Counted from the first letter of the stretch, positions 18,752-27,847 are shown. The stretch: 64,000 bases of DNA from Desulforamulus ruminis DSM 2154 (GCF_000215085.1 NC_015589.1:1364001-1428000); one strand, 5' to 3'. The notes: a model not told the origin generated them from the sequence alone. Numbers and translations: made by a program.

Positions 18752-19928
18752 CAGGGGATATTTTGGTTCCTACGGAGGAATTTTTGTACCAGAAACGCTC
18801 ATCCCGGCCCTGGAGGAACTGACAAAGGCCTACCAGCAGGCGCAGCAGGATGGCAATTTTCAACGGGAAGTGGAACATTACCTGAAAAATTATGTGGGCC
18901 GTCCCTCCCCGGTGTATCTTGCCCGGGGCTTAAGCGAAAAAATGGGGGGAGCCCGGATTTGGTTAAAACGGGAAGATTTAAATCACACCGGGGCCCACAA
19001 GATTAACAATACCCTGGGACAGGTGCTGCTGGCCAGGCGTATGGGCAAAAAGCGGATTATTGCCGAAACAGGAGCGGGTCAGCACGGCGTGGCCACCGCC
19101 ACCGCCGCCGCCATGTTCGGGCTGCAGTGTGTGGTGTATATGGGAGAGGAGGACATCCGCCGCCAATCCCTCAATGTGTTTCGCATGAAGCTGCTGGGGG
19201 CGGAAGTGGTTGAAGTGTCCTCGGGAACCGGAACCCTGAAGGATGCCATGAATGAGGCCATGCGGGACTGGGTTACCAATGTCCGGAACACCTATTATAT
19301 TATTGGTTCGGTGGCGGGTCCCCATCCCTATCCCATGATGGTCAGGGATTTTCAGAAAATCATCGGCCAGGAGGCCCGGGAGCAGATGCTGGAGCAAAGC
19401 GGAGGCCTGCCCCACTGCGTAGTGGCCTGTGTTGGAGGCGGCAGCAATGCCATGGGGGCTTTCTATGCCTTTCTGGAGGATCGGGAGGTAGAACTGGTGG
19501 GGGTTGAGGCCGGGGGCTTGGGACTGGATACCGACCGGCACGCCGCGCCGCTTACGGCAGGTCGTCCGGGTGTGCTGCACGGTTCCTACAGCTATTTAAT
19601 TCAAGATGGGGACGGCCAGGTTACGCCGGTTCATTCGGTTTCCGCAGGTTTGGATTATCCCGGAGTGGGACCGGAGCACAGTTATCTCAAAGATACCGGC
19701 CGGGTTTCCTATACCGTGGCCACCGACCGGGAGGCCCTGAATGCCTTTCATTTATTATGCCGAACCGAGGGGATTATTCCCGCCCTGGAAAGCGCCCACG
19801 CCCTGGCGGAGGCGATTAAGCGAGCCGCTCGCATGAGCAAGGAGCGAAGTATCCTGGTTTGCTTATCAGGCCGGGGTGACAAGGATGTTCATACCGTGGC
19901 CAAAGAAATGGGGGTGGATCTGGCATGA
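18738..19928 (+). CDS. trpB: Tryptophan synthase beta chain
   Basis: A 396-residue PLP enzyme condensing indole with serine. The PLP lysine is in HTGAHKINN, the phosphate-binding loop is GGGSNAMG, and GRGDKD lies near the C-terminus; AETGAGQHG is the catalytic-Glu loop. This is the TrpB1 class that pairs with TrpA. The ATG at 18738 is nine bases from GGAGG, better than the ATG at 18732, which is only three bases away. It overlaps trpF by 14 nt. Confidence 0.96.
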   Translation: MQPDNRGYFGSYGGIFVPETLIPALEELTKAYQQAQQDGNFQREVEHYLKNYVGRPSPVYLARGLSEKMGGARIWLKREDLNHTGAHKINNTLGQVLLARRMGKKRIIAETGAGQHGVATATAAAMFGLQCVVYMGEEDIRRQSLNVFRMKLLGAEVVEVSSGTGTLKDAMNEAMRDWVTNVRNTYYIIGSVAGPHPYPMMVRDFQKIIGQEAREQMLEQSGGLPHCVVACVGGGSNAMGAFYAFLEDREVELVGVEAGGLGLDTDRHAAPLTAGRPGVLHGSYSYLIQDGDGQVTPVHSVSAGLDYPGVGPEHSYLKDTGRVSYTVATDREALNAFHLLCRTEGIIPALESAHALAEAIKRAARMSKERSILVCLSGRGDKDVHTVAKEMGVDLA

Positions 19929-20728
19929 GCGGAGTAAAAAAGCTGACGGAAAAGTTTGCAGAGCTAAAGGAAAAGGGCGAAAAGGCCCTGGTGACCTATG
20001 TTACCGCCGGGGATCCCAACCTGGAAACCACGGCCCGGCTGGTTTGCGCCATGGAACAGGCTGGAGCGGATGTGATTGAACTGGGAGTACCCTTTTCCGA
20101 CCCGGTGGCCGACGGCCCGGTGATTCAACGGGCCTCCACCCGATCCCTGCAGGGAGGAACTCATTTAACCGGAATCTTAGAAATGGTACGGGGAATCCGG
20201 GAAAAGGTGCAGGCTCCCCTGGTGCTGATGTCCTATTACAACCCCATCTTACAATATGGTCTGGAGAAATTTTGTCAGGATGCGGTCCGTTGCGGCATTG
20301 CCGGTTTGATTGTTCCGGACCTGCCGCTGGAGGAAGCGGGGCCCTTATTGCATAGCTCCCAGGAGGCAGGCCTGGCCTACATCCCCCTGGTTGCCCCTAC
20401 TAGTCCCCAAAGGCGTCTGGCCCGGATTGCAGAGAGCGGACAAGGCTTTATCTATTGTGTAACGGTCACCGGAATTACCGGTACCAAGCAAAATGTGAGC
20501 AACGAAATTGCCCGAATGTCCGGAGAAATCCGGGAGGTTACGGATTTACCCCTGGCGGCGGGTTTCGGTATTGCCGCGCCGGAACAGGCTAAAGCGGTGG
20601 CCCCCTATTGCGATGCCGTGGTGGTGGGAAGCGCCCTGGTTAAATTAGTAGAAAATCACCGGGAGGATAGTCTGGAGCCGGTAGCAAGCCTCACAGCCCA
20701 ACTTAAACAGGCGCTTTTGCGACTGTGA
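19925..20728 (+). CDS. trpA: Tryptophan synthase alpha chain
   Basis: A 267-residue TIM barrel cleaving indole-3-glycerol phosphate. The catalytic Glu is in [11 protein letters not shown] and the catalytic Asp in PDLPLEEA; the TGITG loop and [10 protein letters not shown] phosphate site are present. The start overlaps the trpB stop as ATGA. It is the last gene of trpEGDCFBA and is followed by an intrinsic terminator. Confidence 0.96.
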   Translation: MSGVKKLTEKFAELKEKGEKALVTYVTAGDPNLETTARLVCAMEQAGADVIELGVPFSDPVADGPVIQRASTRSLQGGTHLTGILEMVRGIREKVQAPLVLMSYYNPILQYGLEKFCQDAVRCGIAGLIVPDLPLEEAGPLLHSSQEAGLAYIPLVAPTSPQRRLARIAESGQGFIYCVTVTGITGTKQNVSNEIARMSGEIREVTDLPLAAGFGIAAPEQAKAVAPYCDAVVVGSALVKLVENHREDSLEPVASLTAQLKQALLRL

Positions 20729-20808
20729 ATAATTGGTTGTGTTGGATTATGTTATATTATGTTGCATATTTTTAACAAATATTGTAGAATAATAACTAAT
20801 TAGTTAGT

Positions 20809-20840
20809 CCCCTGCCATTTTAAATAGCAGGGGATTTTTT
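20809..20840 (+). terminator. trp operon terminator
   Basis: Stem CCCCTGC/GCAGGGG (20809-20815, 20827-20833) around an AT-rich loop, followed by ATTTTTTATT. Confidence 0.85.
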
Positions 20841-20953
20841 ATTCCGGACATTCATCTCCTACCCTTTAAAAAGCAATAAACCCTACGTAGAAATAGTAGA
20901 GAACTCGGATAAGGACCTCGGGAAGATATGTTCCGGTGCAGGGGGAGTGACCA

Positions 20954-21697
20954 TTGACATTAGAGCAATATACGGCACAGTACCTGGACCAGGCTAAAAA
21001 GGGTGATAAGGCAGCCAGAGAAATTTTGTTATCCGCAGGGAAACCCTTTGTTCAAAGGACCGCGGCGGCATTTTGCGGCAGGCCCTTGGAATGGGGGAGG
21101 GATGAAGAATTAAGCGTCGGATTCATTGCCTTGGATGAAGCCATCGACCGTTTTGAACCAACGCGAAAAATACCCTTCACGGGTTTTGCCCGGTTGGTTA
21201 TTAAAAGCAGGCTTTCCGATTATTTTCGCAAGGAAGCCCGCCACCGGCACCAGCCCCTGGAGTTTCAAACTTTGCATCAGGGACCGATTCAGGTGGATAC
21301 GGAACAGGCCTGGGAAAACTATTTACGGGAAGCTGAGACCAGGGAGCGTCAGGAAGAAGTGTTGGAATTCCAAAGGGAACTTTCCCAATATGGCATTAGT
21401 GTGGAAGAACTGGTGAACGCCTCACCCAAGCACTGTGATTCCAGAGAAAATATGATCGGAGTGGCAAAACAGGTGGCGGAGCAACCGGGATTGATGGAGC
21501 ATTTACTGCGAACCAAAAGATTGCCCGTCAAGGAATTGGTGCCGCTTTCCGGCCTGCATCGCAAGACCATTGAGAAGGGTCGGCGCTATATTATCGCCAT
21601 GTCCCTGTTGCTGCATCACCGGGAACGGTTTATTTATCTGTATTCCTATCTTAAATTTACCGGTTGGTCCGAGAGGGAGGGGAGCAACTGTGGTTAA
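20954..21697 (+). CDS. sigI: RNA polymerase sigma factor SigI
   Basis: A 247-residue sigma-70-family factor of the SigI class. Region 2 reads VGFIALDEAIDRFEPTRKIPFTGFARLVIKSRLSDYFRKEARH, and the C-terminal domain has the SigI-specific helix-turn-helix with RLPVKELVPLSGLHRKTIEKGRRYIIA. SigI factors respond to heat or envelope stress in Bacillus and to polysaccharides in cellulolytic clostridia, and are held by membrane RsgI. Here rsgI overlaps the end of sigI by 8 nt. The TTG start follows GGGGGAGTGA. It is preceded by the trp terminator, so it has its own promoter, which I could not place. Confidence 0.9.
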   Translation: MTLEQYTAQYLDQAKKGDKAAREILLSAGKPFVQRTAAAFCGRPLEWGRDEELSVGFIALDEAIDRFEPTRKIPFTGFARLVIKSRLSDYFRKEARHRHQPLEFQTLHQGPIQVDTEQAWENYLREAETRERQEEVLEFQRELSQYGISVEELVNASPKHCDSRENMIGVAKQVAEQPGLMEHLLRTKRLPVKELVPLSGLHRKTIEKGRRYIIAMSLLLHHRERFIYLYSYLKFTGWSEREGSNCG

Positions 21698-22892
21698 AGG
21701 CTTGCTGATCCGTGCCAGAGGCCCCCTGGGAATCATCATGACCTCCGAAGGCCGGTTTGTCCGGATTATCCTTGGGGCGAAAAGCCGGTGTCTTGGACAG
21801 GAGGTTCAAGGGCGGGAACTAAAGGTTCCTTCGCTGGCTCAGACGATGGCAGTTGCCTCGGTTATTCTTGTATTACTGGTGGGATTATGGGCCAACAGCA
21901 GTTTGAAACCCGCAGCAGCAGCTTATGTTGCCTTGGATATTAATCCTAGCATTGAATTGTCGGTAAATGCTTCCGGACAAGTAATTCGCGCTCAGGGATT
22001 AGATCCCGAAGGGGTGCTGCTGCTAAAAAAAGTTCACCCCGAGCAACTGGAGATTTATAAAGCGGTTGCTGTCCTGGTAGAAGGGGCGGTTCAATATCAA
22101 TATCTAAATGATGTGAATGATGTTGTACTGGTTACCATTACTCCGGCGGAGGGCCAGCAGCCGGTTGCTATAAAACAAGAAAAAATTGAGGCTTCCGTAA
22201 ACCAAGCTGTTACCGCGCTGCCCACGCCGGTTAAAGTGATTACCGGCGTTGCCACGCCCGAAGAACACCGGGAGGCAGGCCAAAAAGGGATTTCTGTGGG
22301 ACGCTACCTGATCTACAGAGAAATCCTGCAACAGGGCGGCGACCTATCCCTTGAGGAGGTTAAAACCAAGGGTCTTGGGCAATTGGAAAAAGAGAAGAAC
22401 ATCCAACTTCAGAAATCGAGTAACAATGGGGAGAAGGAAACCCTGTCCGTTCTAAAAAGTGAAGAAAAAGAGATTCATTCCAAGGAATATATTGGGGTTA
22501 AAGATGTTCAGCCCGCTCAAGAGCATCAAAAAATCGATGATGAGCCTTCAAAGAATCAAGCCCTGCCGGCCATAAAAGTCCAAGATCAAGCCAAGAATTT
22601 GAACGAGGATAGGGATAAAGACAAAGATAAGGATAGAGATAAAAAGAAGGATAAAAATAAGGACGAGGAAAAGGAAAAAAGATGTTCTTCAAAGGTTCGG
22701 GATGAAAAAAAGAAAGATCGGGACCATTCCTCAAGGAATCCTTCAAGGGCTATGGATAATAACCGCTGGCGGGATGGCCCTTACCCATACCCTATAAAAG
22801 CCGAAGATAAAGCAAATTCTAGGCAACATTCCTGGCGGGAGAAAAATGAAACCAATAAGCAATGGAAGTGTCGTGGGCTAAAAGACAGATAA
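21690..22892 (+). CDS. rsgI: Anti-sigma-I factor RsgI-like membrane protein
   Basis: A 400-residue protein. The cytosolic N-terminal ~45 residues are the RsgI anti-sigma domain (VKGLLIRARGPLGIIMTSEGRFV). A transmembrane helix (AVASVILVLLVGLWA) follows at about residues 53-70, then an extracellular domain starting YVALDINPSIELSVNASGQV, which is the usual RsgI juxtamembrane module. From about residue 280 the protein is low-complexity and very charged (alternating Lys and Asp). No carbohydrate-binding module is visible, so the sensed signal is probably not a polysaccharide. The GTG at 21690 has GGGAGGGGAG upstream and overlaps sigI. Confidence 0.85.
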   Translation: MVKGLLIRARGPLGIIMTSEGRFVRIILGAKSRCLGQEVQGRELKVPSLAQTMAVASVILVLLVGLWANSSLKPAAAAYVALDINPSIELSVNASGQVIRAQGLDPEGVLLLKKVHPEQLEIYKAVAVLVEGAVQYQYLNDVNDVVLVTITPAEGQQPVAIKQEKIEASVNQAVTALPTPVKVITGVATPEEHREAGQKGISVGRYLIYREILQQGGDLSLEEVKTKGLGQLEKEKNIQLQKSSNNGEKETLSVLKSEEKEIHSKEYIGVKDVQPAQEHQKIDDEPSKNQALPAIKVQDQAKNLNEDRDKDKDKDRDKKKDKNKDEEKEKRCSSKVRDEKKKDRDHSSRNPSRAMDNNRWRDGPYPYPIKAEDKANSRQHSWREKNETNKQWKCRGLKDR

Positions 22893-22917
22893 CACAACGA
22901 ATAACCGACTGAATAGG

Positions 22918-22950
22918 AATAGAACACGGATTGAACGGATGATACGGATT
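22918..22950. repeat. Half copy of the 101-bp palindromic element
   Basis: The first 27 bases match 1945-1971 with a single difference, and the copy then diverges; the right terminal repeat is missing. It lies just after rsgI. Confidence 0.65.
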
Positions 22951-22980
22951 TTCGGATAAAAAATCCTTTTAGTAAATAAG

Positions 22981-23026
22981 GGGCTGGGAAAAAGGAACCA
23001 TACGGTATTCCTTTTGCCTAGCCCCA
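22981..23026. terminator. Shared hairpin between rsgI and corA
   Basis: A long imperfect stem with GGGGCT and AAAAGGAA on the left arm and TTCCTTTT and AGCCCC on the right arm. It lies between convergent genes and could end both transcripts, although U-tracts are short. Confidence 0.55.
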
Positions 23027-23032
23027 TTACTA

Positions 23033-24010
23033 TTACATCCATTTTTTTTGGCGGAAGATTAAAATCATCCACATGGAAACCGCAATTAAGCCAACGGTAA
23101 TGCTGATGGTTGACCAGGGAGAGGATTGGTCGGGAAGAGGAACGTTCATACCAAAAAAGCCGGTTACAAAGGTCAGGGGCATAAAAATGGTTGAAATCAA
23201 TGTCAGCACCCGCATGGTTTCGTTGGTTCGTGCGCTAATAATTGAATAATAGGTGGCTAGGGCGCCGTCTACCAAATCCTTATAGCCGTCGATGGAGTCG
23301 GTTATACGCTCCAAATGGTCCACCAAATCCAGGTAGTAAGGCTGATTATCTTCACTAATGGGAAAGGATGCGGTATTGATGGTGGAAAAGATGCGGCGCT
23401 GGGGCATGATAGCCCTTCTCATGGTTAAAATGGTTCGCTTCAGTGCCAGGAACTCGTCGGTGGTTTCCTTGCTGGGCTTTTCGTAAATTTCGTCTTCCAG
23501 GTCTTCAATACGATCACCGATACGGTCCAGAACCGGAAAATATTCGTCAATTAACCCGTCTATAACGGAATAAAGAAAAAAATCCCGTCCTTTATCTGCC
23601 AGGCGGATGTCCGTAAGGCAAATTTTGGCCACTCTTCCCAGGCTGGGCAGCGTATTTTTATGAACGGTTACCACATAGTTTTCGCCCAGGTAAACACCCA
23701 GTTGGACCAGCATGATTTCCTCGTCTCGTTCTTCGTTATAACGGACGGCATGGATAACCAGGAAGTGATAATCATCATACTTGTCCAATTTGGCCCGGGG
23801 ACTGTGCTGCAGGCAGTCTTCCACCGTCAGCTCGTGAAAATCAAAGGCGTTGGCTACATATTTTAATTCCTGATCCGAAAAGTTATAAAGGTCCACCCAT
23901 AACAAATTGTCCTTGTCATGGAGTACGCCGGACAAGTCTCCAAGGTTGATGTCGTGGCGCATTTTTCCAGCTTGATGGTCGTATAAGTAGGTTTTAATCA
24001 TGATTGTCAC
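23033..24010 (-). CDS. corA: CorA-type magnesium/cobalt transporter
   Basis: A 325-residue CorA. The long acidic N-terminal cytosolic domain is followed by two C-terminal transmembrane helices. The selectivity motif GMN is present (FFGMNVP) directly after the first helix, and the protein ends with a basic tail. CorA pentamers import Mg2+ down its gradient. The gene is preceded by a complete M-box riboswitch with a terminator, so it should be shut off when cytosolic Mg2+ is high. The ATG follows GGAGGTGACAATC. Confidence 0.95.
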   Translation of the reverse strand: MTIMIKTYLYDHQAGKMRHDINLGDLSGVLHDKDNLLWVDLYNFSDQELKYVANAFDFHELTVEDCLQHSPRAKLDKYDDYHFLVIHAVRYNEERDEEIMLVQLGVYLGENYVVTVHKNTLPSLGRVAKICLTDIRLADKGRDFFLYSVIDGLIDEYFPVLDRIGDRIEDLEDEIYEKPSKETTDEFLALKRTILTMRRAIMPQRRIFSTINTASFPISEDNQPYYLDLVDHLERITDSIDGYKDLVDGALATYYSIISARTNETMRVLTLISTIFMPLTFVTGFFGMNVPLPDQSSPWSTISITVGLIAVSMWMILIFRQKKWM

Positions 24011-24135
24011 CTCCAGGAGTACTGCTCTACAAACGGCAGACGTTCAGGTAAGAACAGAACCTGAACCGATTGAATGTTGCCTCAGGATATCCGGGGTACG
24101 GATCTTCCATTCTTACCACCTCCATAAAGGGAAAT

Positions 24136-24171
24136 AAAAAAAGCCTTCAGTCAGTCAAAATAGAAGGTCTT
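24136..24171 (-). terminator. Expression-platform terminator of the M-box
   Basis: On the minus strand, CCTTC and GAAGG flank a 14-nt loop and are followed by CTTTTTTTATTT. It lies between the aptamer and the corA start. Confidence 0.7.
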
Positions 24172-24195
24172 AAGAAAGGCCTATAGGGCCGCATG

Positions 24196-24357
24196 AACCT
24201 TCTCCACTCGTGCAAGCTTTGGCACATACATAGCTAGGGATTGAGTCCCAGCCACATTAGATTAAACCTTAAGCCGGTAGAACCTGTTAACCCGTTAGCG
24301 TCTCTCGACATTTCCGGGCAGTGGCATTTGTCTATGCAGAAGCCTCACCTAACGAAG
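24196..24357 (-). ncRNA. M-box (ykoK) Mg2+ riboswitch
   Basis: Read on the minus strand, this matches the M-box consensus in order: CTTCGTTAGGTGAGGC at the 5' end, CACTGCCCGGAAATGTCGAG, GACGCTAACGGGT, the TAACAGGTTCTACC segment, AATGTGGCTGGGA and finally GCCAAAGCTTGC. M-boxes fold on Mg2+ and usually turn off Mg2+ transporter genes by exposing a terminator, which is present at 24136-24171. Confidence 0.93.
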
Positions 24358-24380
24358 AAAATATTGATTTGCCTAGTTCC

Positions 24381-24409
24381 AATATAGGTGATAAATCAAT
24401 CAGTGTCAA
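24381..24409 (-). promoter_or_regulatory. corA promoter
   Basis: On the minus strand: perfect TTGACA (24409-24404), a 17-nt spacer and TATATT (24386-24381), 24 nt before the conserved 5' end of the M-box. Confidence 0.8.
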
Positions 24410-24530
24410 TCGTTAAATCATAAATTTAAGCAAATTTCGCCCTTGATGAAGCATAGTGAATCAAAAATGTTAAATAACAACAAATATCTTACTATGGCTT
24501 ATCATAAATCCCTGTTGCGTTGAAATTTAA

Positions 24531-25232
24531 TTACTTCATTTCTGTATGGGTTTGGCGAAGCTTATCCATGATCCCAGGTTCAAAGTGAAGCAGTTGTTCA
24601 ATGGATGAGAGCAGGGTATCCGCCTGCCTGGGCAGGAATTCCGGAGAGGTGGCAACCGTGATGATTTCGGCTGTTTCCTGGAAAACCGGCAGATCTTTTA
24701 ATTGTAATAAATGATAGGGAATAACTTTACTGGGCTGGCCCGGTAAAGAACAAAGGATTTCCGTGTGCAGAATGTGATCCTTGGTAAAGGAACGGCCCAG
24801 TTGAGAGGGTAAAAACATTTTTTGCAGAATCGAGAGATCCTCCGGATCAAAAAGCCGGTCAGGAAAGACCCAGTAAATCTCGGAAATAAGATTTTCACGA
24901 ATGGCATGCCAGAGATAATTCTGGCAGCCTAATTTTTTTAGATTGGATAGGTCCGGCTGATGATGACCGTAGAGATCGCTGTGAGCGTCAATATGAATCA
25001 CCCGGTTGTTCTTTTTACCGTGAATCCACCAGCGAAGGTGGCTCTGCATGTGATTGGTGAAAATAAAGCGTTTATGGCCCAACCGGACTCCTTTTTCCTG
25101 TAAAAGGCAAAATAAGTCTGCGGGGTTGGCCAGCCGGCAGTGAGAAGGATCGGGAGGGCGGTGATTGATTACGGATTCTTTTAATACAGGTGCCACAAAA
25201 TAGTCCAGGTCAATATCCAGGTAAAGTGCCAA
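24531..25232 (-). CDS. UPF0489 family protein (arginase-like fold)
   Basis: A 233-residue protein with the UPF0489 hallmarks: DIDLDYF at residues 6-12 and VIHIDAHSDLYG near residue 80, which look like metal-binding aspartates and histidines of an arginase/deacetylase-type fold. Some members act as peptide arginases in RiPP pathways, but most are uncharacterised, and no precursor peptide or other RiPP gene is visible beside this one. The TTG start has GGAGGAGG seven bases upstream. It is divergent from the hydrogenase-like gene. Confidence 0.75.
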   Translation of the reverse strand: MALYLDIDLDYFVAPVLKESVINHRPPDPSHCRLANPADLFCLLQEKGVRLGHKRFIFTNHMQSHLRWWIHGKKNNRVIHIDAHSDLYGHHQPDLSNLKKLGCQNYLWHAIRENLISEIYWVFPDRLFDPEDLSILQKMFLPSQLGRSFTKDHILHTEILCSLPGQPSKVIPYHLLQLKDLPVFQETAEIITVATSPEFLPRQADTLLSSIEQLLHFEPGIMDKLRQTHTEMK

Positions 25233-25448
25233 AATAATACCTCCTCCAGAGATGCCTTAAAGTCATAATTTATCGAACCCTATTATACCATTCAACAAGG
25301 GAATGAACCCCGGATCATGGCATTTTATTTGCATCACCAGGGTTATAAAAGGCTTATTCATGAAGGATCAAACAAAAGGAAGAGGAGTTATTAATAAATT
25401 GTCGAATTCAAAAAAAGAGGAACCCTTTGCTATGGGGAGGTGGTATCA

Positions 25449-27167
25449 TTGGCCTTAATTTATACAGATCATAATTCCTGCCGCAAATGTTACGCTTGTG
25501 TAAGGGCCTGTCCGGTCAAGACAATCTCCATCAAAAAAGGACTTCCGGAGATTGTGGAGGAGGGCTGTATAGGCTGTGGCCGGTGCGTATTGGCCTGCTC
25601 CATTGGCGCCAAAATGGTTCATGATGATTCCTCCGTCATTCAACAATGGATCTCAGAGGGGCAAAAACTGGCCGCCATTGTTGCACCCTCTTATCCCGCT
25701 GCCTATGATGTTCCTCCGGAAAAATTTGTTGGTGCCCTTTATGAATTAGGTTTTGCCAATATCCAGGAAGTGGCCTATGGGGCGGAGATCTGTGCCCAAG
25801 AGTATACCAAATTTTTTAATCAACAAAAACCAAAAACCATCTTATCCACCCCTTGTCCGGCAGTGGTACAACTGGTGGAAAAACATATGCCGTCCATGAT
25901 TGAGTATCTGGCTCCCATTGATTCTCCCATGTTGATTCAGGCTAAACTGGTAAGGGCCCGCTACCCTGACCATAAAATTGTTTTTATCGGCCCTTGTTTG
26001 TCTAAGAAATACGAAGCTTCCGATACCAATAATCAGGGTTATGTGGATGCCGTAATTACTTTTCGTCAGTTAAATCAATGGTTTGAACTGAAGCATGTTT
26101 CCCTGGAGGACGTCAGAGAGGGCCAATGGGATAACCCGCAGCCCCAGTTGTCCAGGACTTTTCCCATCAGCGGCGGCCTGTTGAAATCTTCCGGAATTGT
26201 AGAAGATGTGGCCAGCATGGAAATTGTGGTGGTGGAAGGCGCCCGTCGCTGTATTGAGGTACTAAAGGCCATTGAAAGGGAGGAATTTGCCCCCCGGTTT
26301 ATTGATATGCTGATGTGCGAGGGGTGCGTGATGGGGCCGGGCATGGTCAGCGATAAATCCTATGTGGTCAGGGCCCATAAGGTGGCCACCACGGTCCGGC
26401 GACACAACAACAGACTTGACGCACAGGCTCTTTCCAAGCTTGTTCAAGAAATGGATTTTCATAGAAAATTTACGGCCCAACCCGTTGTCAAAAAGCAGTA
26501 TAACGATGAAGAAGTCTGGCAGATGCTGAAGGAAACGGGCAAGCACACCCCCCGGGATCTCATCAACTGCAGTGCCTGTGGATATGATACCTGCTGGGAA
26601 AAGGCGGTGGCCTGTTTGCAGGGATTGGCGGAAAAGGAAATGTGCCTTCCCTTTTTACTAAGCCAAGTACCGGCTTTAACCAACAGCTTAATGGATATGA
26701 GCAATAAATTAATGCTTTCCATGGAGTCCATTAATTTTTCTACCCTAACCTTAAAGGGAACCACGTCCAGAATGAATTTGAAAAACCAGCAATTGGAGAC
26801 GCTCCTGGAAGAAACCAACCGCATTGCTAAAAACACCCTGCAGTTATCGGACACCGTTTTAGCCATGCTGGCCCGGTATGAGCAGCCTTTGAATTCCAGC
26901 GGCACATCCCTGCGTCTCAACTCTTCCGGTGTGTCCGAAATTAAAGAGATTGCCTCCCAAAGCAAACAGCAGGCGGAAAAAACCACCAAAGCCTTTGAAG
27001 AAATAACCGGTATATTAAATTGTTTGAGGGAAGACAGTGTGTCCATTTTAGAACAAGAAAAAGCCATTAAAGTGGTTACCCATTCCCTGGAACAAATTGT
27101 ATCAACTTACGAGCAGCTTCTTAATATTGGTGTTGCCATGGCCAATATCGGCCGCAACTATGTTTAG
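25449..27167 (+). CDS. Sensory-type [FeFe]-hydrogenase homologue with C-terminal coiled coil
   Basis: A 572-residue protein. Domains in order: two [4Fe-4S] ferredoxin motifs (CRKCYACVRACPVK and CIGCGRCVLACS, residues ~10-55); an [FeFe]-hydrogenase large-subunit domain (residues ~75-365) with diverged active-site motifs STPCPAV, FIGPCLSKKYE and MCEGCVMGPG; a further four-Cys iron-sulfur motif CSACGYDTCWEKA near 375-390; and a C-terminal helical, coiled-coil region of about 170 residues. This order matches group C/D putative H2-sensing hydrogenases rather than catalytic enzymes. The first motif has one Cys where active enzymes have two, so H-cluster binding is uncertain. The TTG at 25449 is preferred, eight bases after GGGGAGG. 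It is monocistronic, with its own terminator. Confidence 0.8.
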   Translation: MALIYTDHNSCRKCYACVRACPVKTISIKKGLPEIVEEGCIGCGRCVLACSIGAKMVHDDSSVIQQWISEGQKLAAIVAPSYPAAYDVPPEKFVGALYELGFANIQEVAYGAEICAQEYTKFFNQQKPKTILSTPCPAVVQLVEKHMPSMIEYLAPIDSPMLIQAKLVRARYPDHKIVFIGPCLSKKYEASDTNNQGYVDAVITFRQLNQWFELKHVSLEDVREGQWDNPQPQLSRTFPISGGLLKSSGIVEDVASMEIVVVEGARRCIEVLKAIEREEFAPRFIDMLMCEGCVMGPGMVSDKSYVVRAHKVATTVRRHNNRLDAQALSKLVQEMDFHRKFTAQPVVKKQYNDEEVWQMLKETGKHTPRDLINCSACGYDTCWEKAVACLQGLAEKEMCLPFLLSQVPALTNSLMDMSNKLMLSMESINFSTLTLKGTTSRMNLKNQQLETLLEETNRIAKNTLQLSDTVLAMLARYEQPLNSSGTSLRLNSSGVSEIKEIASQSKQQAEKTTKAFEEITGILNCLREDSVSILEQEKAIKVVTHSLEQIVSTYEQLLNIGVAMANIGRNYV

Positions 27168-27173
27168 ACAGAG

Positions 27174-27204
27174 CCCCCGGAACCCCCAAGTTCCGGGGGT
27201 TTTT
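27174..27204 (+). terminator. Terminator after the hydrogenase homologue
   Basis: A perfect 9-bp stem CCCCCGGAA/TTCCGGGGG with an 8-nt loop and a TTTTT tail. Confidence 0.9.
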
Positions 27205-27318
27205 GTGTCTGAATCTTTCTTAAAAATTTGCCATTTGTTCACCATAAATCTAAATTTTATTATAAATATGCTTTCCTACAGTGCCTCCGGCTGTAATTAG
27301 TTTAAGAATCATTAGGCC

Positions 27319-27362
27319 TTGACATGGAATTTCACCTGTAATATATTTATTACAGGTGAAAT
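27319..27362 (+). promoter_or_regulatory. Promoter with overlapping 15-bp palindromic operator
   Basis: TTGACA at 27319-27324, a 17-nt spacer and TATATT at 27342-27347. A perfect inverted repeat with 15-bp arms, ATTTCACCTGTAATA (27329-27343) and its complement (27348-27362), with only four bases between, covers the -10 box and most of the spacer. It is the obvious binding site for the ArsR-family protein encoded downstream. Confidence 0.8.
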
Positions 27363-27490
27363 AAAATTATTATTGTATCTTTAGGAGTCTCATACTCTTG
27401 ATGCTGTTTGCTAACAACTTTGCAAAAGCTTTCAAAGTCAATGCCTGAAAGGGGGAATAGGAAATAAATGATAACCATAATTTAGAACCA

Positions 27491-27847
27491 ATGTCACCTT
27501 CAGGAGACAAACTAGTCAAAATGCTAGAGGCACTGGCAAACCCGCATCGATTAAAAATTATTGCTTTATTGGCAGGTAGACGTATTCATGTAAGTCAGCT
27601 TGCCCGTGAGGTTATGATAAGCCGACCGTTACTGTATATGCATTTGAAGCGACTAGAGAACGCTGGATTGGTGACAAGTAAAATGGAATTATCGGAGGAT
27701 GGCAAAGCGATGAATTACTACGAAGTAATTCCGTTTGCACTCCAATTAAGTCCAGAAAATATCGCTGAAGCGGCAAATACACTTACTTTAAAAAAACCTG
27801 ACAATACCGCTTTGGACGTTAATAGTAAGAAGGGGGATAACAAATGA
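27491..27847 (+). CDS. ArsR-family transcriptional regulator
   Basis: A 118-residue winged-helix protein: ALANPHRLKIIALLAG, a recognition region VSQLAREVMISRPLLYMHLKRLENAGLV, and an extended C-terminal tail. It lacks the usual ELCVCDL metal-binding cysteines, so it probably does not sense a metal through that site. The start has no close Shine-Dalgarno sequence. Instead, AAAGGGGGAATAGG serves a five-codon ORF at 27468-27485 ending five bases before this ATG, so translation may be coupled. It is first in a three-gene unit; the next gene overlaps by 4 nt. The region is AT-richer than its neighbours. Confidence 0.85.
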   Translation: MSPSGDKLVKMLEALANPHRLKIIALLAGRRIHVSQLAREVMISRPLLYMHLKRLENAGLVTSKMELSEDGKAMNYYEVIPFALQLSPENIAEAANTLTLKKPDNTALDVNSKKGDNK

